22,723 bases of DNA from JBDKGV01 sp039798005 (GTDB lineage: Bacteria; Fibrobacterota; Fibrobacteria; UBA5070): assembly GCA_039798005.1 (NCBI GenBank), contig JBDKGV010000023.1, positions 1 through 22,723 of the forward strand, read 5' to 3'. Position numbers and translations under genes: made by a program. Below the pieces are notes generated by a model. That model ran no database searches. It was given only the letters and a program-made list of their open reading frames with translations, and had not been told where the DNA came from. Positions 21,887 to 22,723 of the stretch are shown here, in pieces (positions within the stretch are counted from its first letter, which is position 1; every line of letters begins with the position of its first letter).

Positions 21887-22545
21887 CCCAGCGAGTCGCA
21901 GACCTCGTAAACACGCTCCTGGAACCAGCCGTTGACGGGATCGAGCTTCAAACCGTCCTTGAGGTAGAGGGCCGCGCCCTCGAAGTCCTTGTGCTCCATG
22001 GCAAGCACGCTCAAGGAGGCGTAAGCCGGCAGGAACATGCTGTCCGCACTGAGCGCCCGGGCAAACCAACGGTGCGCCTCGAGATCATTGCCTTGGCGCT
22101 GCGCCATCGTCCCAAGGAACTGGGCCGAGGCCGCGTGCTGAGGATCCACGTCCTGCGCCCGCCGGGCCGCCCAGGAGGCCCGTACGCCTTGGCCATGCCG
22201 TTGCCACCACAGGCACGCCTGAAAATAGGCGTCGGCGCGGTCGCCGGCGGTGTTCGCCGTGGAATCCAGGCGCGAGACGATGGCGAAGTCGCGGGTCGCA
22301 AGCAGCCAGTCCCCCACGGAATCCTGCCCCGAGGACTGCCGATCGCGGGCCCAACCAAGACGCGTCAGAGCCATCCCCAAACGCGCCTCGACGCTGTGAG
22401 GCTCCTTGCGCACCGCCCGATCGTAGGCATCCAAGGCGCGGGGCCAATCCTCCAATTCCAGGAAGGCGCGTCCTTCCTTGAGATCGTCGGAGACGCATCC
22501 CGCAAGGACAAGCAAAAGAGCCACGAGCAAGGAACGCTTCAGCAT
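21868..22545 (-). CDS. TPR lipoprotein upstream of the kinase
   Basis: The product has 225 residues. MLKRSLLVALLLVLAGC gives a lipobox with Cys17. The mature part is TPR-like: EGRAFLELEDWPRALDAYDRAVRKEPHSVEARLGMAL, then DLEAHRWFARALSADSMFLPAYASLSVLAMEHKDFEGAALYLKDGLKLDPVNG. The motif FLELEDWPRAL and WFARAL repeats suggest about four to five TPR units for protein contacts at a membrane. The start is chosen at the signal peptide; the frame is open further upstream but without signal features, and no strong ribosome binding site is seen. It overlaps the kinase gene, so the two are likely one operon and perhaps one sensory complex. Confidence 0.87.
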   Translation of the reverse strand: MLKRSLLVALLLVLAGCVSDDLKEGRAFLELEDWPRALDAYDRAVRKEPHSVEARLGMALTRLGWARDRQSSGQDSVGDWLLATRDFAIVSRLDSTANTAGDRADAYFQACLWWQRHGQGVRASWAARRAQDVDPQHAASAQFLGTMAQRQGNDLEAHRWFARALSADSMFLPAYASLSVLAMEHKDFEGAALYLKDGLKLDPVNGWFQERVYEVCDSLGWDDLP

Positions 22546-22631
22546 GGAGCCATGCAAGATATTGAACTGCGCCCGGTTTGACGGGAGGTACTTTTGGCAA
22601 TCTCTCTGCGCAAGAAAATTCAAACCGTCCC

Positions 22632-22660
22632 TTGACGTCAAAGGCATGCGGGCTTAATTT
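22632..22660 (+). promoter_or_regulatory. Sigma-70-type promoter for tRNA-Leu
   Basis: TTGACG (22632-22637) and TAATTT (22655-22660) are separated by 17 bp, close to the vegetative consensus, ~28 bp before the tRNA. The -35 overlaps the palindrome TTGACGTCAA. A small hairpin CAGCA-GAAA-TGCTG (22670-22683) sits in the leader. This is the best promoter match in the window. Confidence 0.7.
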
Positions 22661-22688
22661 TGTTCACCTCAGCAGAAATGCTGTGAAA

Positions 22689-22723
22689 GCCCAGGTGGCG
22701 GAACTGGTAGACGCGCTAGTTTC
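22689..22723 (+). tRNA. tRNA-Leu, 5' part (cut by window edge)
   Basis: The last 35 bases read GCCCAGGTGGCGGAACTGGT then AGACGCGCTAGTTTC, the standard 5' half of a bacterial leucine tRNA: 7-base acceptor strand, long D-loop with AACTGGTAGACGC and the start of the anticodon arm. The anticodon itself is outside the window, so the isoacceptor cannot be named. Confidence 0.88.

Overview
The window is GC-rich, densely packed bacterial chromosome. The best taxonomic clue is a TIGR02147-type regulator (positions 19611-20444), a family known mainly as an expanded paralogous set in Fibrobacter and relatives. Together with several lipoproteins, outer-membrane style architecture, a fused ccsBA cytochrome c synthetase and bacillithiol genes, this suggests a GC-rich environmental member of the Fibrobacterota. 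That assignment is inference from gene content and was not tested by phylogeny. There is no phage, IS element, CRISPR array or plasmid module; the window is housekeeping and respiratory chromosome.

Layout. (1) 1-2889, minus strand: chaperone operon grpE-dnaK-dnaJ (dnaJ cut by the window edge), with two perfect hairpins in each intergenic gap. (2) 2890-4484: a ~400-bp gap, a minus-strand TPR-like hypothetical gene, and a regulatory gap holding an A-tract hairpin and a 21-bp-spaced direct repeat. (3) 4485-7118, plus strand: AraC-type regulator, zinc-less MDR oxidoreductase and an exported START-domain protein; the last two overlap at ATGA. (4) 10524-7217, minus strand: a four-gene run of a degenerate receiver protein, a class I SAM methyltransferase, bshC and bshB1, i.e. 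the last two steps of bacillithiol synthesis with a tightly coupled methyltransferase. (5) 10612-10685: tRNA-Arg(UCU). (6) 12864-10769, minus strand: nrfHA, the membrane-anchored pentahaem nitrite reductase with a CxxCK first haem site, divergent from (7) 13095-15917, plus strand: a ccsBA fusion (system II haem lyase) of the kind that matures NrfA in epsilonproteobacteria. (8) 18308-15973, minus strand: a TPR protein and an L,D-transpeptidase that share an NTF2-like C-terminal domain. (9) 22545-18439, minus strand: TPR lipoprotein, membrane Ser/Thr kinase with a PEGA-like tail, TIGR02147 regulator and a lipoprotein with a CBM11/CIA30-like domain. (10) The right edge holds a good sigma-70 type promoter and the 5' part of a tRNA-Leu gene.

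Genes are joined by tight overlaps: four ATGA-type 4-bp overlaps between minus-strand genes, one on the plus strand, and a 1-bp gap for bshC/bshB1. This makes translational coupling a general feature here. The two strongest unexpected signals are a recurrent 15-bp palindrome [T/G]GACA-N5-TGTCA (four copies in 1.8 kb of bshC/bshB1 coding sequence plus one before dnaJ), and the coupling of a methyltransferase gene to bshC, which suggests a modified bacillithiol.
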